A stretch of DNA of 64,000 nt from Algoriphagus terrigena DSM 22685 (GCF_000429445.1 NZ_AUBW01000012.1:104644-168643), one strand, 5' to 3'; counted from the first letter of the stretch, positions 28,240 to 38,457 are shown. Numbers and translations are program-made. The notes: a model not told the origin generated them from the letters alone.

Positions 28240-29115
28240 CTATTGCTCGCAGATTTCTTTCAGCCGCTGGAGTGCTTTTGGCCACATTTGTTCAAACATC
28301 TCTTTGTACTCGCCTCCTGATTCCATGTCGATTTTCAACAGAGTCTTTCCTCCCAGGTCCACGAAGCTGTAATTCTCGGTAGCTCCGTCAAATCCTGCCA
28401 CTTCCGGCCCTTCTGTTATTTCTTTTCCATCGGCGTATAGTCCCAGATGCTCGATGGATATATACTTATTGGTGACTCGGTCAGCGATTCTGGAGACCAT
28501 CCCGCCTTCTTTGCCATCCGGACCGCCTGGACCAAGAAAAAGAATCTTCGAACCTTTGGTCCAGTCACCCTGAAAATAGGATCCGGGATGAAATGCCTCA
28601 GTCCAGTCCCGGTAGGTTTCGTCGGAAAGCATAATATCAAAAACTTTGGAAACGGGCGCGTCGATTTCGATCTCAAAGTGCATGGAGTCGTGTTGAAAGC
28701 CTTCCACATGCTTCTTGAAATTGTCCAGGATCGATTGCCAGCCTTCGCGCTGCATTTCCTCGGAGTTCATCTCCTCTGCGTCAAAAGTCACCGTGACGAG
28801 GGTTTTGTCTCCTTTGTCTTCAAATACGACCTCGGCTCCTCTTCCGTCCCCCATCACATAGCTGACCAACTCGTTGGGTTTTACTTCCTGAAATACTCCT
28901 TCGAAATCGAAGCCCATAGAGCCGTCTTTGGCCTCCATGCGGTAAGAGAAACTTCCCCCCGGCTCCAGCTCGTTGGTGGCTGATGGAGAATGCCAATCTG
29001 GAGAGGCGCAATTCCACTTAACAATGTGCCGGGGAGAATTGTACGCGGTCCAAACTTGGTTGACCGGAGCGGCAATCTCTGCCGCAACGGTGATCTTTGA
29101 TTTGGTAGTCATCAT
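28240..29115 (-). CDS. Two-domain SRPBCC (AHSA1/START-like) protein
   Basis: Two lipid/ligand-binding START-type domains in one chain. Domain 1 (about 1-140) starts KITVAAEIAAPVNQVWTAYN and ends near REGWQSILDNFKKHVE, the AHSA1 pattern. Domain 2 (about 141-291) starts HFEIEIDAPVSKVFDIMLSD and ends MWPKALQRLKEICEQ. Single-domain members are common; a direct fusion is less so. It is the first gene of the operon with the two-domain VOC gene and is transcribed divergently from the GlxA-type regulator, which may control it. Confidence 0.85.
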   Translation of the reverse strand: MMTTKSKITVAAEIAAPVNQVWTAYNSPRHIVKWNCASPDWHSPSATNELEPGGSFSYRMEAKDGSMGFDFEGVFQEVKPNELVSYVMGDGRGAEVVFEDKGDKTLVTVTFDAEEMNSEEMQREGWQSILDNFKKHVEGFQHDSMHFEIEIDAPVSKVFDIMLSDETYRDWTEAFHPGSYFQGDWTKGSKILFLGPGGPDGKEGGMVSRIADRVTNKYISIEHLGLYADGKEITEGPEVAGFDGATENYSFVDLGGKTLLKIDMESGGEYKEMFEQMWPKALQRLKEICEQ

Positions 29116-29230
29116 TGAGTTTGTTTTTGGTTATCAGAACACTACAAACATAACGAACTTATAAAAGAAGAATTGGGTGAAACCTGACAAGGAAAGGGGC
29201 TTTTGCGACAAGTTTTTATAAATTGGAAGG

Positions 29231-30211
29231 ATGAAAAAAATCAGGATATTGGCCATGGAGGGCAGTGTGGTCCAGGCTATCGCGGGCGCGCAATACTGCT
29301 TCAATACAGTCAATCATTTTTTGGGCCTAAATGGGCAAGAGCCATTTTTTGACGTGAAGCTCTTGGGACTCCACTCAGAAGTCCGGCCTGGATTCCCGGG
29401 TTTTGTCTTAAACCCCGAATACACCCTTGAAAACCCCGGTGATGCCGATCTGATCGTCATTCCTCCGTTGTTTGGGGACTTCGATATGGCAATTGAAGCA
29501 AACATGCCTTTTGCCCCTTGGATAAAGCAACAATACGACGCAGGCTCTGAAATCGCGTCACTCTGCGTAGGCGCTTTCTTTCTGGCTTCCACGGGAATGC
29601 TGGACGGGAAACGCTGCTCGACACACTGGGGATTCATAGACCGCTTCAGGAATCAGTTTCCGCTGGTGGAAGTGCTCGACGGGAGTATCGTCACCGAGGA
29701 GGCTGGCATCTACTCCAGCGGGGGCGCAAATTCCTACTGGAATCTGTTGCTCCACCTGGTCGAAAAATATGTGGACCGAGAGATGGCGATTCTGCTTTCG
29801 AAGTACTTTGCTATCGATATCGACCGGAGTACCCAAGCGACTTTTGCCATCTTCAGAGGCCAAAAAGAGCATCCTGATCTGGAAATCAGAAAGGCTCAGG
29901 AGATCATCGAGGATCGCTTTGCTGAGCGGATATCCGTGGATGATTTGGCCGACGAGGTAGCTGTGGGGAGGAGGAGTTTTGAAAGACGCTTTAAGCGGGT
30001 CACCAACAATTCGGTATTGGAGTATGTGCAGCGCGTGAAGATCGAAGTGGCCAAGAGAAGTTTCGAATCCAGCCTCAAAAACATCAACGAAGTCATGTGG
30101 GACGTGGGCTACACCGATTCGAAGGCTTTCCGAACTGTCTTCAAAAAAATCACCGGCCTCACACCCAACGAATACCGGAATAAATACAATAAACTGGTAA
30201 GGCTGAATTAA
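29231..30211 (+). CDS. GlxA-type transcriptional regulator (DJ-1/PfpI plus AraC domain)
   Basis: N-terminal DJ-1/PfpI-like domain (about residues 1-190; note SLCVGAFFLASTGMLDGKRC and STHWGF) fused to a C-terminal AraC helix-turn-helix pair (about 222-326; RISVDDLADEVAVGRRSFER and the signature NINEVMWDVGYTDSKAFRTV). Length is 326 residues. It reads away from the SRPBCC/VOC operon, 115 bp apart, the typical place for a regulator of that operon. The inducing signal is unknown. Confidence 0.92.
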   Translation: MKKIRILAMEGSVVQAIAGAQYCFNTVNHFLGLNGQEPFFDVKLLGLHSEVRPGFPGFVLNPEYTLENPGDADLIVIPPLFGDFDMAIEANMPFAPWIKQQYDAGSEIASLCVGAFFLASTGMLDGKRCSTHWGFIDRFRNQFPLVEVLDGSIVTEEAGIYSSGGANSYWNLLLHLVEKYVDREMAILLSKYFAIDIDRSTQATFAIFRGQKEHPDLEIRKAQEIIEDRFAERISVDDLADEVAVGRRSFERRFKRVTNNSVLEYVQRVKIEVAKRSFESSLKNINEVMWDVGYTDSKAFRTVFKKITGLTPNEYRNKYNKLVRLN

Positions 30212-30306
30212 GCCTCGATTCTTTTAAGCTCGAAAACAATTCTCCATCTAAGTTGACACCCGCCCGCGAGGCTTAAAAAATTTCAGAACTTTCTAAGATC
30301 ATTTGG

Positions 30307-31314
30307 ATGCACACCGGAAGACGTTATACCCCACTCGAATTTTTTAGATGGACGCTGAGAGATACGCTGTTGATCCTTGTGATCTCGACTATACCCACGG
30401 TATTATATGCATCAGGACTTACGTTCCTTGCATTTCCGTGGCAACCGATAGCGATTTTGGGTACATCCTTGGCCTTCATCGTCGGATTTAAAAACAACGC
30501 CAGCTATGGGAGAATCTGGGAAGCACGGCAGATCTATGGCGCAATCATCAATGATAGCAGAAGTTTTGCCTACACCGTGAGGGACGCACTGGGAGGCAAA
30601 GATTCCGAATTGGTCAAGGTCATGTTTTACCGGCATTTTGCCTGGCTGACCGCACTGCGGTTTCAGCTCCGGGAGCCCAGAACTTGGGAGAACATGAACA
30701 CGAGCAGCAATCGGGAATTTTTGAACGGGCACTACCGGGTGTACGAGTGGGAGCATAAGATTGAAGAGGAGCTCGCGAAGTACCTGTCCAAGGAGGAATT
30801 GGATTATATTCTCTCGAAAAAGAACCGGGCGACACAATTGACTGCGCTGCAATCCGAAACGTTGGCATCTCTGAGGAAAACAGGGGCACTAACAGACATC
30901 CAGTGGATGGAGCTCCAAAACTCAATTGTAAAATTCACCGATGCCCAAGGAAAGGCCGAGCGGATCAAAAACTTTCCTTATCCACGCAATTTTGCGTCAG
31001 TCACCACTTACCTGATGATCATCTTCATCTTGCTGCTTCCCTTTGGACTCCTGAGAGAATACAGTCAAATCGGGCAGGGCACTTTTCTCGAAGGCTACAC
31101 GATCTGGTTCAACATCCCCTTTTCGGCCGTCGCCGCTTGGGTTTTTCACGTGTTGGATGCTGTGGGAGAAAGCGCTGTCAATCCATTTGAGGGTAGTGCG
31201 AATGACGTGCCTATCACCCAGATCAGCCGAACCGTTGAGATCGATATGAGAGATATGCTGGACGAAAGTCCCCTTCCCGATCCGATAACTCCAACGAATA
31301 ACATCGTCCTGTAA
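30307..31314 (+). CDS. Bestrophin family anion channel
   Basis: Membrane protein of the bestrophin/UPF0187 family, pentameric anion-type channels. Features are the N-terminal helix region LLILVISTIPTVLYA, FIVGFKNNASYGRIWEARQI (the family signature), and later hydrophobic helices at TYLMIIFILLLPFGLL and FSAVAAWVFHVLDAVGE followed by NPFEGSANDVPI. Length is 335 residues. It is followed 64 bp on by a CPA1 antiporter in the same direction, so ion handling may be linked. Confidence 0.92.
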   Translation: MHTGRRYTPLEFFRWTLRDTLLILVISTIPTVLYASGLTFLAFPWQPIAILGTSLAFIVGFKNNASYGRIWEARQIYGAIINDSRSFAYTVRDALGGKDSELVKVMFYRHFAWLTALRFQLREPRTWENMNTSSNREFLNGHYRVYEWEHKIEEELAKYLSKEELDYILSKKNRATQLTALQSETLASLRKTGALTDIQWMELQNSIVKFTDAQGKAERIKNFPYPRNFASVTTYLMIIFILLLPFGLLREYSQIGQGTFLEGYTIWFNIPFSAVAAWVFHVLDAVGESAVNPFEGSANDVPITQISRTVEIDMRDMLDESPLPDPITPTNNIVL

Positions 31315-31378
31315 AACCCACTCGTTCCTCCCCTGTCCACTGGATACAGGATGAATTGATTGTAACTGAAATCACCTT

Positions 31379-32959
31379 ATGCTGGAGCTTTTCCCCTTCT
31401 ATCTGGTATTGATCTTCCTTATTATGCTGCTGGTGATGATCGGCAATGCGATCAAAGTAGCATACCCTGTATTGTTGGTGGTTGCGGGCTTACTCCTCAG
31501 TTTCATTCCGGGGGTCCCTTCGATCAGCATCGAGCCCGAATTGATCTTTGTGATCTTTCTGCCTCCTTTGCTCTATGAGGCTGCCTGGGCGATCTCCTGG
31601 AAAGAACTCTGGCACTGGAGGAGGATTATCGGAAGTTTTGCGTTCGTGGTCGTTTTCCTTTCCGCCAGTACGGTAGCACTTGTGGCTAACTATATGATTC
31701 CAGGTTTTTCATTGGCACTGGGCTTTCTGTTGGGAGGGATTGTCTCGCCTCCTGACGCAGTAAGTGCCTCCGCCATCCTGAAATTCGTCAAGGTCCCGAG
31801 ACGGCTGGCTACCATTTTGGAAGGGGAAAGCTTGCTAAACGACGCCTCCTCGCTGATCATTTTCCGGTTTGCACTGATCGCGGTGGCAACGGGGCAGTTT
31901 GTCTGGCAGGAAGCGGCACTGAGTTTTGGCTGGATGATAGCAGGAGGCTTGGGAATCGGGCTGTTGGTAGGATTCGTATTCAAGAAAGTGCAAACCTGGC
32001 TCCCCACGGATGTAAACATGGATATCATCTTCACGCTGATAGCTCCCTACACCATGTATATTTTGGCCGAGGAGGTACATAGCTCCGGGGTGTTGTCTGT
32101 CGTCAGCGGAGGCTTGTTTCTTTCCTACCATCGACACAGTTTCTTACCGGCGTCGTCCAGATTACGTGCGGAGCATGTGTGGCAGAGTTTGGTTTTTCTA
32201 CTCAATGGATTGGTCTTCCTGCTGATAGGACTTGATCTGCCGGAGATTACTTCCGGATTGAGAGAAGAAGGCATCAGCTTCTCAGAAGCAACTTGGTACG
32301 GCGTACTCATCACGCTTGTGTTGATCTTGGGAAGGATACTGGCAGCTTATGGAGCGGTCATTGTCACAATGGTAGTGGGTCGGTTTGCTGCCGTCGCGGA
32401 CCGGAGAAACCCAGGTCCCGTGACTCCTCTGATCCTCGGGTGGACGGGGATGAGAGGAGTGGTTTCATTGGCAGCAGCATTGTCCATCCCTTTGACCTTG
32501 GCAGACGGAAGTTTGTTTCCTCACCGAAACCTCATCCTCTTTATCACCTTTGTTGTCATCCTGTTGACCTTGATAGTTCAGGGGTTGACCTTGCCGATCT
32601 TGATCCAAAAGGTCAAGCTGCCGGACTTTGGCGATCACCTTCCGCAGGAAGAGACAGAGAATCTGATCCGGAAAAATCTGGTCAGAGAGTCCCGTGCTTT
32701 TCTCGCAGAGTCCCATGTCAGCAACTGGAGACAAAATCCGGTTATACAAAACTTCCTGTCGCTCTGGAGTGGTGAATCCGATACAGGTGAAAGTCTGAAA
32801 ATCACCGGTGAGGACAAGGAACTCATCCTTGCTCTTTTGGAAAGGTTGCGCCAGTCACTCTTGGAAATGAACAAATCCAAGCCTGAGATAGACGAAGAAA
32901 CCATCCGGGAATTTCTCCTCTACATCGATCTGGAGGAAGAGAAGATCAGGATGGCTTAG
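31379..32959 (+). CDS. CPA1-family Na+/H+ antiporter
   Basis: About twelve transmembrane segments in the first 410 residues and a soluble C-terminal tail of about 110 residues. Family motifs: FLPPLLYEAAW, GGIVSPPDAVSA with the ion-coupling Asp, GESLLNDASSLIIF, LLIGLDLPEI and GWTGMRGVVSLAAALSIP. Length is 526 residues, normal for NhaP/YjcE-type exchangers. It ends with TAG and its last 14 bp overlap the 3' end of the converging topoisomerase gene. Confidence 0.93.
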   Translation: MLELFPFYLVLIFLIMLLVMIGNAIKVAYPVLLVVAGLLLSFIPGVPSISIEPELIFVIFLPPLLYEAAWAISWKELWHWRRIIGSFAFVVVFLSASTVALVANYMIPGFSLALGFLLGGIVSPPDAVSASAILKFVKVPRRLATILEGESLLNDASSLIIFRFALIAVATGQFVWQEAALSFGWMIAGGLGIGLLVGFVFKKVQTWLPTDVNMDIIFTLIAPYTMYILAEEVHSSGVLSVVSGGLFLSYHRHSFLPASSRLRAEHVWQSLVFLLNGLVFLLIGLDLPEITSGLREEGISFSEATWYGVLITLVLILGRILAAYGAVIVTMVVGRFAAVADRRNPGPVTPLILGWTGMRGVVSLAAALSIPLTLADGSLFPHRNLILFITFVVILLTLIVQGLTLPILIQKVKLPDFGDHLPQEETENLIRKNLVRESRAFLAESHVSNWRQNPVIQNFLSLWSGESDTGESLKITGEDKELILALLERLRQSLLEMNKSKPEIDEETIREFLLYIDLEEEKIRMA

Positions 32960-33974
32960 AAGATTTATTCAAGATCTTCAACACGGTCTGTTCATTATCC
33001 GAAAGCTGATCCGGATCAGTCACGCCTTTCAATTTTAGCTTTTGAAATCGCCCGAGCGTGCCGTCGAGCAATACCTGCATCACCGCGGGATGGATGTAGT
33101 ATTTGCGGCAGACCGCGGTGGTGTTACCCAGCACTTCGGCTACTTTCTTGACGATCGTGGGTTCGAGTTTTCGGTTGGGAAAGTTTTCGACCTCTTCCAC
33201 ACTCTCAGCATAGTGGTCGAGTGCCAGGACAGTCCCGCCCCAAGTCCTGAAATCCTTGGCCGAAAATGGCTCTCCAGAGATCTCAACCAAGTACTGGTTT
33301 ACATCTTTGGATCTAAGGGAATGATAGGTTCCGTCGCCGTTCTGATATTTGAAGATCTCGTAGCCCGGCAGTTCGGACATCTTTTTGATCAGGTTGATCA
33401 AGCGCTTGCTCGCTACTTGGAGCCGTCGCTCCTTGCCGCTCTTGGCTTTGTAGTGGAGGTACAGCTTTCCATTCTCCTGTACAATATGTTTCCTGCGCAG
33501 GGTCGTCAGGCCGTAGGTCTTGTTTTCATGCTCGTAATATTTGTTGCCGATGCGGATGTAGTATTCGTCCAGCATCATGACCGTGAGCGCCAAAATCTTT
33601 TCTCTGGGCCAGCCTTTTTTTCGGACGTCCTGTTCGATTGCCTTGCGCATTTGTGGAAGTTTTTTCCCAAACTCCTCTAATCTTCCATACTTGGTGCTCT
33701 GTCGGTAGGTCACCCAGTCGGAGTGGTAGATGTATTGCTTCCTGCCGCGCGCATCGTAGCCAGTCACTTGGACGTGGCCTTTGGCGTCTTTGCAGATCCA
33801 GACATCCTCCCACATCGGCGGAATGACCAGCTGTGCGATCCGCTCCAAAACCTTCTTTTGAGCGATTTTTTGGCCTTTTTTGTCCAGGTAGACAAAGCTC
33901 TTCCCGCTTCTTTTCCTCAAAAATCCTGGGAATCCTTCTCCCACGTAAACCAAATCTTCCGGGCAATCCGACAT
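32946..33974 (-). CDS. DNA topoisomerase IB
   Basis: Poxvirus-like type IB topoisomerase that relaxes supercoils through a 3'-phosphotyrosine. N-terminal domain: GEGFPGFLRKRSGKSFVYLD and IPPMWEDVWIC; then RIGNKYYEHENKTYGLTTLR, FSAKDFRTWGGTVLAL with catalytic Arg and Lys positions, and the active-site region TAVCRKYYIHPAVM with the nucleophilic Tyr. Length is 342 residues. A non-essential accessory enzyme in bacteria. Convergent with the antiporter, with a 14-bp 3' overlap. Confidence 0.93.
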   Translation of the reverse strand: MSDCPEDLVYVGEGFPGFLRKRSGKSFVYLDKKGQKIAQKKVLERIAQLVIPPMWEDVWICKDAKGHVQVTGYDARGRKQYIYHSDWVTYRQSTKYGRLEEFGKKLPQMRKAIEQDVRKKGWPREKILALTVMMLDEYYIRIGNKYYEHENKTYGLTTLRRKHIVQENGKLYLHYKAKSGKERRLQVASKRLINLIKKMSELPGYEIFKYQNGDGTYHSLRSKDVNQYLVEISGEPFSAKDFRTWGGTVLALDHYAESVEEVENFPNRKLEPTIVKKVAEVLGNTTAVCRKYYIHPAVMQVLLDGTLGRFQKLKLKGVTDPDQLSDNEQTVLKILNKSSKPS

Positions 33975-34296
33975 ATCAGTATAGGCTGTGTGAGGGTAGC
34001 CAATTCAAAAAGTGTTCACTTCTTTAAAAAAATCTACTGATAAACAGGAGTCGATCTGAGGTAGAGCCGAAAACAAAAACCCGATCGCTCCTGACCTAGG
34101 TCTCTATTTCTTTAAGATAAAAAGGATACGCTTTCCAGTGTATTTCGGAAAAGTCCTCTTGGTTTATTTCCTATTTTCTGAACATTTTTTCTTCGCTAAA
34201 CCAAAAATATACAGCAACAGACTATGAGAGACCAATTTTTATAATTAAAATTCATACACTGTTTATCTTTATCGAATCTAACCAACACCTCTTTTT
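33975..34296. other. Spacer between topoisomerase IB and the sulfatase cassette
   Basis: A divergent intergenic region of 322 bp with no gene. It becomes markedly AT-rich over the last 120 bases before the sulfatase start. It must hold promoters in both directions, but no convincing -33/-7 pair could be fixed by eye. A small palindrome, AAGTG TT CACTT, is at 34011-34022. Confidence 0.5.
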
Positions 34297-36003
34297 ATGA
34301 ACAAGAAGTTTTTAAATGCTATCGCCGTCGTGGGAATGCTATTTCCCACCATCGGGGCTGTCTTCGCACAGGAAAAGCCCAACGTCCTCGTCATCTGGGG
34401 TGATGACATCGGCATCAGCAACATCAGCGCATACAGTGATGGGTTGATGGGCTATACCACTCCAAATATCGACCGTATTGCAGAAGAGGGCATACGGTTT
34501 CTCCACTATTATGGAGAACAAAGTTGTACCGCGGGCCGGGCAGCATTCCTAACGGGCCAGCACGGAATCCGATCCGGTCTCACCAAAGTTGGGTTCCCGG
34601 GAGCGCCAATGGGTATGAACCAATTGGATCCCTCAATCGGTGGACTCATGAAGAACTTGGGGTATGCCACAGGTCAATTTGGCAAAAACCATTTGGGAGA
34701 CCGAAACGAATCCCTGCCGACAGTGAATGGCTTCGACGAGTTTTTCGGTAACCTCTACCATCTCAATGCTGAGGAGGAACCTGAATTGCCGGACTATCCC
34801 AAAGATCCTGCGTTCAAAGCAAAATGGGGTCCTCGCGGTGTGTTGAAAACTGTCGCTACCAATGTGGATGATCCAACAGAAGACCCTCGCTTTGGCAAAG
34901 TAGGCAAGCAAAAAATAGAAGATACAGGCGCCTTAACAAAAAAGCGCATGGAAACTATTGACGATGAAACCTCAGCTGCAGCTATAGATTTCATTAAAAG
35001 ACAACATGCCGCAGGCAAGCCCTTCTTTGTTTGGTGGAATGGAACCCGTATGCATTTACGTACACACGTGAGAGAAGAAAATCGGGGAAAATATGGATAT
35101 GGCGACAGTGAATACCTGGATGGCATGATTGAACATGATTTGACTGTTGGGCAACTTTTGAAAGCCCTCGATGATTTGGGGATAGCAGACAATACCATTG
35201 TGGTGTACTCTTCCGACAACGGACCGCATATGAATACCTGGCCCGATGGCGCCATGACCCCCTTCCGTTCTGAAAAGAATACCAACTGGGAAGGTGCATT
35301 CCGGGTTCCGTGCTTGGCACGCTGGCCCGGACATATCAAGGCCGGCACAGTAACAAATGAATTGATGAGCCATAACGACTGGATACCCACTCTTACTTCA
35401 ATAGCCGGTGAACCGGATATGGTAAACAAGCTAAAAACCGGCTACACTGCTAACGGCATCAATTATAAAGTACACCTAGACGGCTATGATCAATCGAAAT
35501 TCCTGACCAGTGTCAGTGGCACAATTGGAACAAGCAATAAAGTAAAGAGCGCCCGCTCAACCTTTTTTTATACGGATGATGATGCTTTGTTAGTGGCTTT
35601 GCGCCAGGGTGAATGGAAGATGAGTTTTGCAGAGCAACGTATGCTAGGCACTATGGGACTATGGGCAGAACCCTTCACCGAGTTACGTTTGACCAAGCTC
35701 TACAACCTGATGCAGGATCCTTTTGAGCGTGCTGACATTACTTCCAATACGTATTGGGACTGGTTGATGAATCACGTGCCGCAAGTTTATATGGGAATGG
35801 AGGCCGTTGGGGAGTTTGCCGCTTCTCTTCAGGAATTTCCCTCCCGATCCTATCCACCCAGCTTCAATCCTGCCGTCATCATCGAAGAGGTGCTAAAAAG
35901 GAACCAAGTGAAGGAAGAAATCAAGGAACACTTCCCGATGTTACTACAAGAGCAGAAACCTGCTCCCGCTCAGAAAAAGGAAGATTCTAAAAAGCAGAAT
36001 TAA
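34297..36003 (+). CDS. Secreted arylsulfatase with CTAGR active-site motif
   Basis: Type I sulfatase predicted to act in the periplasm; the signal peptide is MNKKFLNAIAVVGMLFPTIG to about residue 25 (AVFAQ). Metal site WGDDIGISNI at 34-43, formylglycine motif C77-T-A-G-R81 in SCTAGRAAFLTG, later KNHLGD, and SSDNGPHMNTWPDG near residue 307. The usual motif is CxPxR; here Ala replaces Pro, a variant known in some Cys-type sulfatases. The C-terminus is Lys/Gln-rich. It leads a same-strand set of four genes. The substrate cannot be deduced. Confidence 0.9.
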   Translation: MNKKFLNAIAVVGMLFPTIGAVFAQEKPNVLVIWGDDIGISNISAYSDGLMGYTTPNIDRIAEEGIRFLHYYGEQSCTAGRAAFLTGQHGIRSGLTKVGFPGAPMGMNQLDPSIGGLMKNLGYATGQFGKNHLGDRNESLPTVNGFDEFFGNLYHLNAEEEPELPDYPKDPAFKAKWGPRGVLKTVATNVDDPTEDPRFGKVGKQKIEDTGALTKKRMETIDDETSAAAIDFIKRQHAAGKPFFVWWNGTRMHLRTHVREENRGKYGYGDSEYLDGMIEHDLTVGQLLKALDDLGIADNTIVVYSSDNGPHMNTWPDGAMTPFRSEKNTNWEGAFRVPCLARWPGHIKAGTVTNELMSHNDWIPTLTSIAGEPDMVNKLKTGYTANGINYKVHLDGYDQSKFLTSVSGTIGTSNKVKSARSTFFYTDDDALLVALRQGEWKMSFAEQRMLGTMGLWAEPFTELRLTKLYNLMQDPFERADITSNTYWDWLMNHVPQVYMGMEAVGEFAASLQEFPSRSYPPSFNPAVIIEEVLKRNQVKEEIKEHFPMLLQEQKPAPAQKKEDSKKQN

Positions 36004-36091
36004 TTTGATCGTTAAATGAAATTTGTGTCTTTGAGGTGAAATCTCAAAGACACTAAATCTTTCAAATGGTATTCATTTTAATAACAGATTC

Positions 36092-38440
36092 ATGAAAACT
36101 TTTCGAATAGTTAAGGTCCTGTTTCTTCTATCGCTGTTGTTTGAACAATGCCAGCTCAATGCCCAGGATAAAAAAGGCACACCTGAAGTATTGCCAAGAC
36201 CGGATTTTCATTTTAAAGGAAATGTAGGAAGAACATATCTGGATTCTGATCCTGCACAATTTCCTAGACCTATTGAAGCACCCAAAGGGGCTCCAAACAT
36301 AGTTATGATATTGCTTGATGATGCTGGTTTTGGTCAGTTCAGCACATTTGGCGGTGGTGTTCCATCCCCGACAATGGACAAGCTTGCTGCAGAAGGGCTG
36401 CGCTATAACAGATTTCACACCACTGCATTATGTTCTCCGACCCGCGCTGCCCTGATCACCGGACGCAACCACCACTCTACTTCTTTTGCAGGGATTACGG
36501 AAGCCGCGACCGGATATGACGGATACACCTGTGTGCTTCCAAAAAATACCGGTACAATAGCAGAAGTGCTGCGTCAGAATGGTTACATGACTGCATGGAT
36601 TGGTAAGAATCACAACACGCCTACTTGGGAACTGAGTCAGGCCGGTCCATTTGACCGCTGGGCAAATGGCCTTGGCTTCGATTACTTTTATGGATTCAAC
36701 GCCGGTGACATGAACCACTGGAATCCGGTTTTGTATGAAAATCACAATCTCGTCCCGGCATCTACAGATCCAAATTATCATCTTACCACAGATATTTCTG
36801 ACAAGGCTATTGCCTGGGTGCGTCAAGTGAAAAGTATAGCACCTGACAGACCTTATTTCCTGTACATTGCTCCAGGTGCTACGCATGCGCCACATCATGC
36901 ACCTGAATCCTGGATAAAAAAATTCAAAGGGAAGTTCGATGAAGGATGGGATAAGTACAGGGAAGTAACATTTGAGCAACAGAAAAAACTGGGTGTAATC
37001 CCTGAAAATACAGTATTGACCGAACGCTCTCCAGGATTGCCTGCATGGGAATCACTCAATGCAGATCAGAAAAGGTTATACGCCCACATGATGGAGGTTT
37101 TTGCAGCGTATGGCGCACACTGCGATTATGAAATGGGCAGGATCATCGATGCCGTTAAGCAATTACCTGACGCTGACAATACGATTATTATCTACATCGC
37201 AGGAGATAACGGGTCGAGTGCTGAGGGCGGTCTGGAGGGATCATTGAACGAAAACCTTTTCTTCAACGGCTTCCTTGAAAAATGGCAGGATAATTTGAAG
37301 GTGATTGATGAATTGGGGGGACCCAAGCATTTCAATCATTTCCCAAGTGCCTGGGCCCATGCCATGAACACACCTTTCCAATGGACCAAACAGGTTGCAA
37401 GCCATTTTGGAGGTACACGTAATCCCATGATCATCTCATGGCCCGCAAAAATCAAAGAGAAAGGTGGCATCCGTGATCCCTTCATTCACACGATTGACAT
37501 TGTGCCAACGCTGTACGAAGCAGCTGGCATTACTGCGCCCTATGTTCTTAACGGTATTCAACAAAAACCTATTGAAGGTCAAAGTTTCCTTGAATCCATG
37601 ACCAACGCCCAGGCTAAGCCCACCCGTACTACCCAGTATTTTGAGTTGGCATTAAATCGGGGAATCTATCACCAGGGTTGGATGGCTTCAGCACCGTCAT
37701 TTGCCCCATGGAACCCCAACCGCAGTGAATTCGATCCGGATAAGCAGAAGTGGGAGCTGTATAACATTGAGGAAGATTTTTCTCAATCAAAAGATTTGGC
37801 ATCAGAAAATCCTGAGAAGTTAAGAGAGTTGCAGGATCTGTGGTGGGCAGAAGCTGCCAGGTATAATGTACTACCGCTCGACTGGCGAGGAACAGTCCGG
37901 TTCAATGCCGAAGCGATGGGACGTCCAACACTGATGGGCAATCGCAAAACAATGACATACTTTCCGGGTACTGTTGGATTGCCGGATGCCGCATCTCCCA
38001 ACATGATCAATAAATCCTGGACTATCACAGCAGACTTCGAAGTGTCAGGAAAGCAAAGTGGAATGATTGTTACACATGGTGGGCTGGAAGGCGGTTATGG
38101 AGTTTACCTACGTGAAGGCAAGCCTGTTTTTGTTTACAATTTTTTAGCTGCTGAACGGTTCACCTTTACCGGTAAAGAGGCCTTGCCATCGGGCAAAGTA
38201 AAACTCGTAGTTGATTTTGTATACGATGGAGGAGGCATGGGTAAGGGCGGAACGATAACCATGACGGCCAACGGCACGAAGGTAGCCAGCGGTCGGCTGG
38301 AAAAAACCATTCCCATCCAATTTTCAATCTCTGAAGGTCTGGACGTAGGAACTGACGTTGGCTCTGCGGTGGACTTCACATACAAGCTTCCTTTTACCTA
38401 TCCGGGAAAAATTGAAAAAATTACCGTGGAATTGAAATAA
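36092..38440 (+). CDS. Large secreted arylsulfatase (AtsA-like) with canonical CSPTR
   Basis: Type I sulfatase of 782 residues with an N-terminal signal peptide (cleavage near LNAQ, residue 25). ILLDDAGFGQFSTFGGG at 74-90 is the metal site; the formylglycine motif is C114-S-P-T-R118 in HTTALCSPTRAALITGRNHHS. GKNHNTPTWE, ATHAPHHAPESW and AGDNGSSAEGG supply further metal ligands. The last about 180 residues form a separate beta-rich domain. It is a paralogue of the 783-residue enzyme at 53751-56102. The gene looks more AT-rich than the dcw genes. Maturation needs a formylglycine-generating enzyme, not found here. Confidence 0.92.
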   Translation: MKTFRIVKVLFLLSLLFEQCQLNAQDKKGTPEVLPRPDFHFKGNVGRTYLDSDPAQFPRPIEAPKGAPNIVMILLDDAGFGQFSTFGGGVPSPTMDKLAAEGLRYNRFHTTALCSPTRAALITGRNHHSTSFAGITEAATGYDGYTCVLPKNTGTIAEVLRQNGYMTAWIGKNHNTPTWELSQAGPFDRWANGLGFDYFYGFNAGDMNHWNPVLYENHNLVPASTDPNYHLTTDISDKAIAWVRQVKSIAPDRPYFLYIAPGATHAPHHAPESWIKKFKGKFDEGWDKYREVTFEQQKKLGVIPENTVLTERSPGLPAWESLNADQKRLYAHMMEVFAAYGAHCDYEMGRIIDAVKQLPDADNTIIIYIAGDNGSSAEGGLEGSLNENLFFNGFLEKWQDNLKVIDELGGPKHFNHFPSAWAHAMNTPFQWTKQVASHFGGTRNPMIISWPAKIKEKGGIRDPFIHTIDIVPTLYEAAGITAPYVLNGIQQKPIEGQSFLESMTNAQAKPTRTTQYFELALNRGIYHQGWMASAPSFAPWNPNRSEFDPDKQKWELYNIEEDFSQSKDLASENPEKLRELQDLWWAEAARYNVLPLDWRGTVRFNAEAMGRPTLMGNRKTMTYFPGTVGLPDAASPNMINKSWTITADFEVSGKQSGMIVTHGGLEGGYGVYLREGKPVFVYNFLAAERFTFTGKEALPSGKVKLVVDFVYDGGGMGKGGTITMTANGTKVASGRLEKTIPIQFSISEGLDVGTDVGSAVDFTYKLPFTYPGKIEKITVELK

Positions 38441-38457
38441 AAAATTATGTGTGTCCT

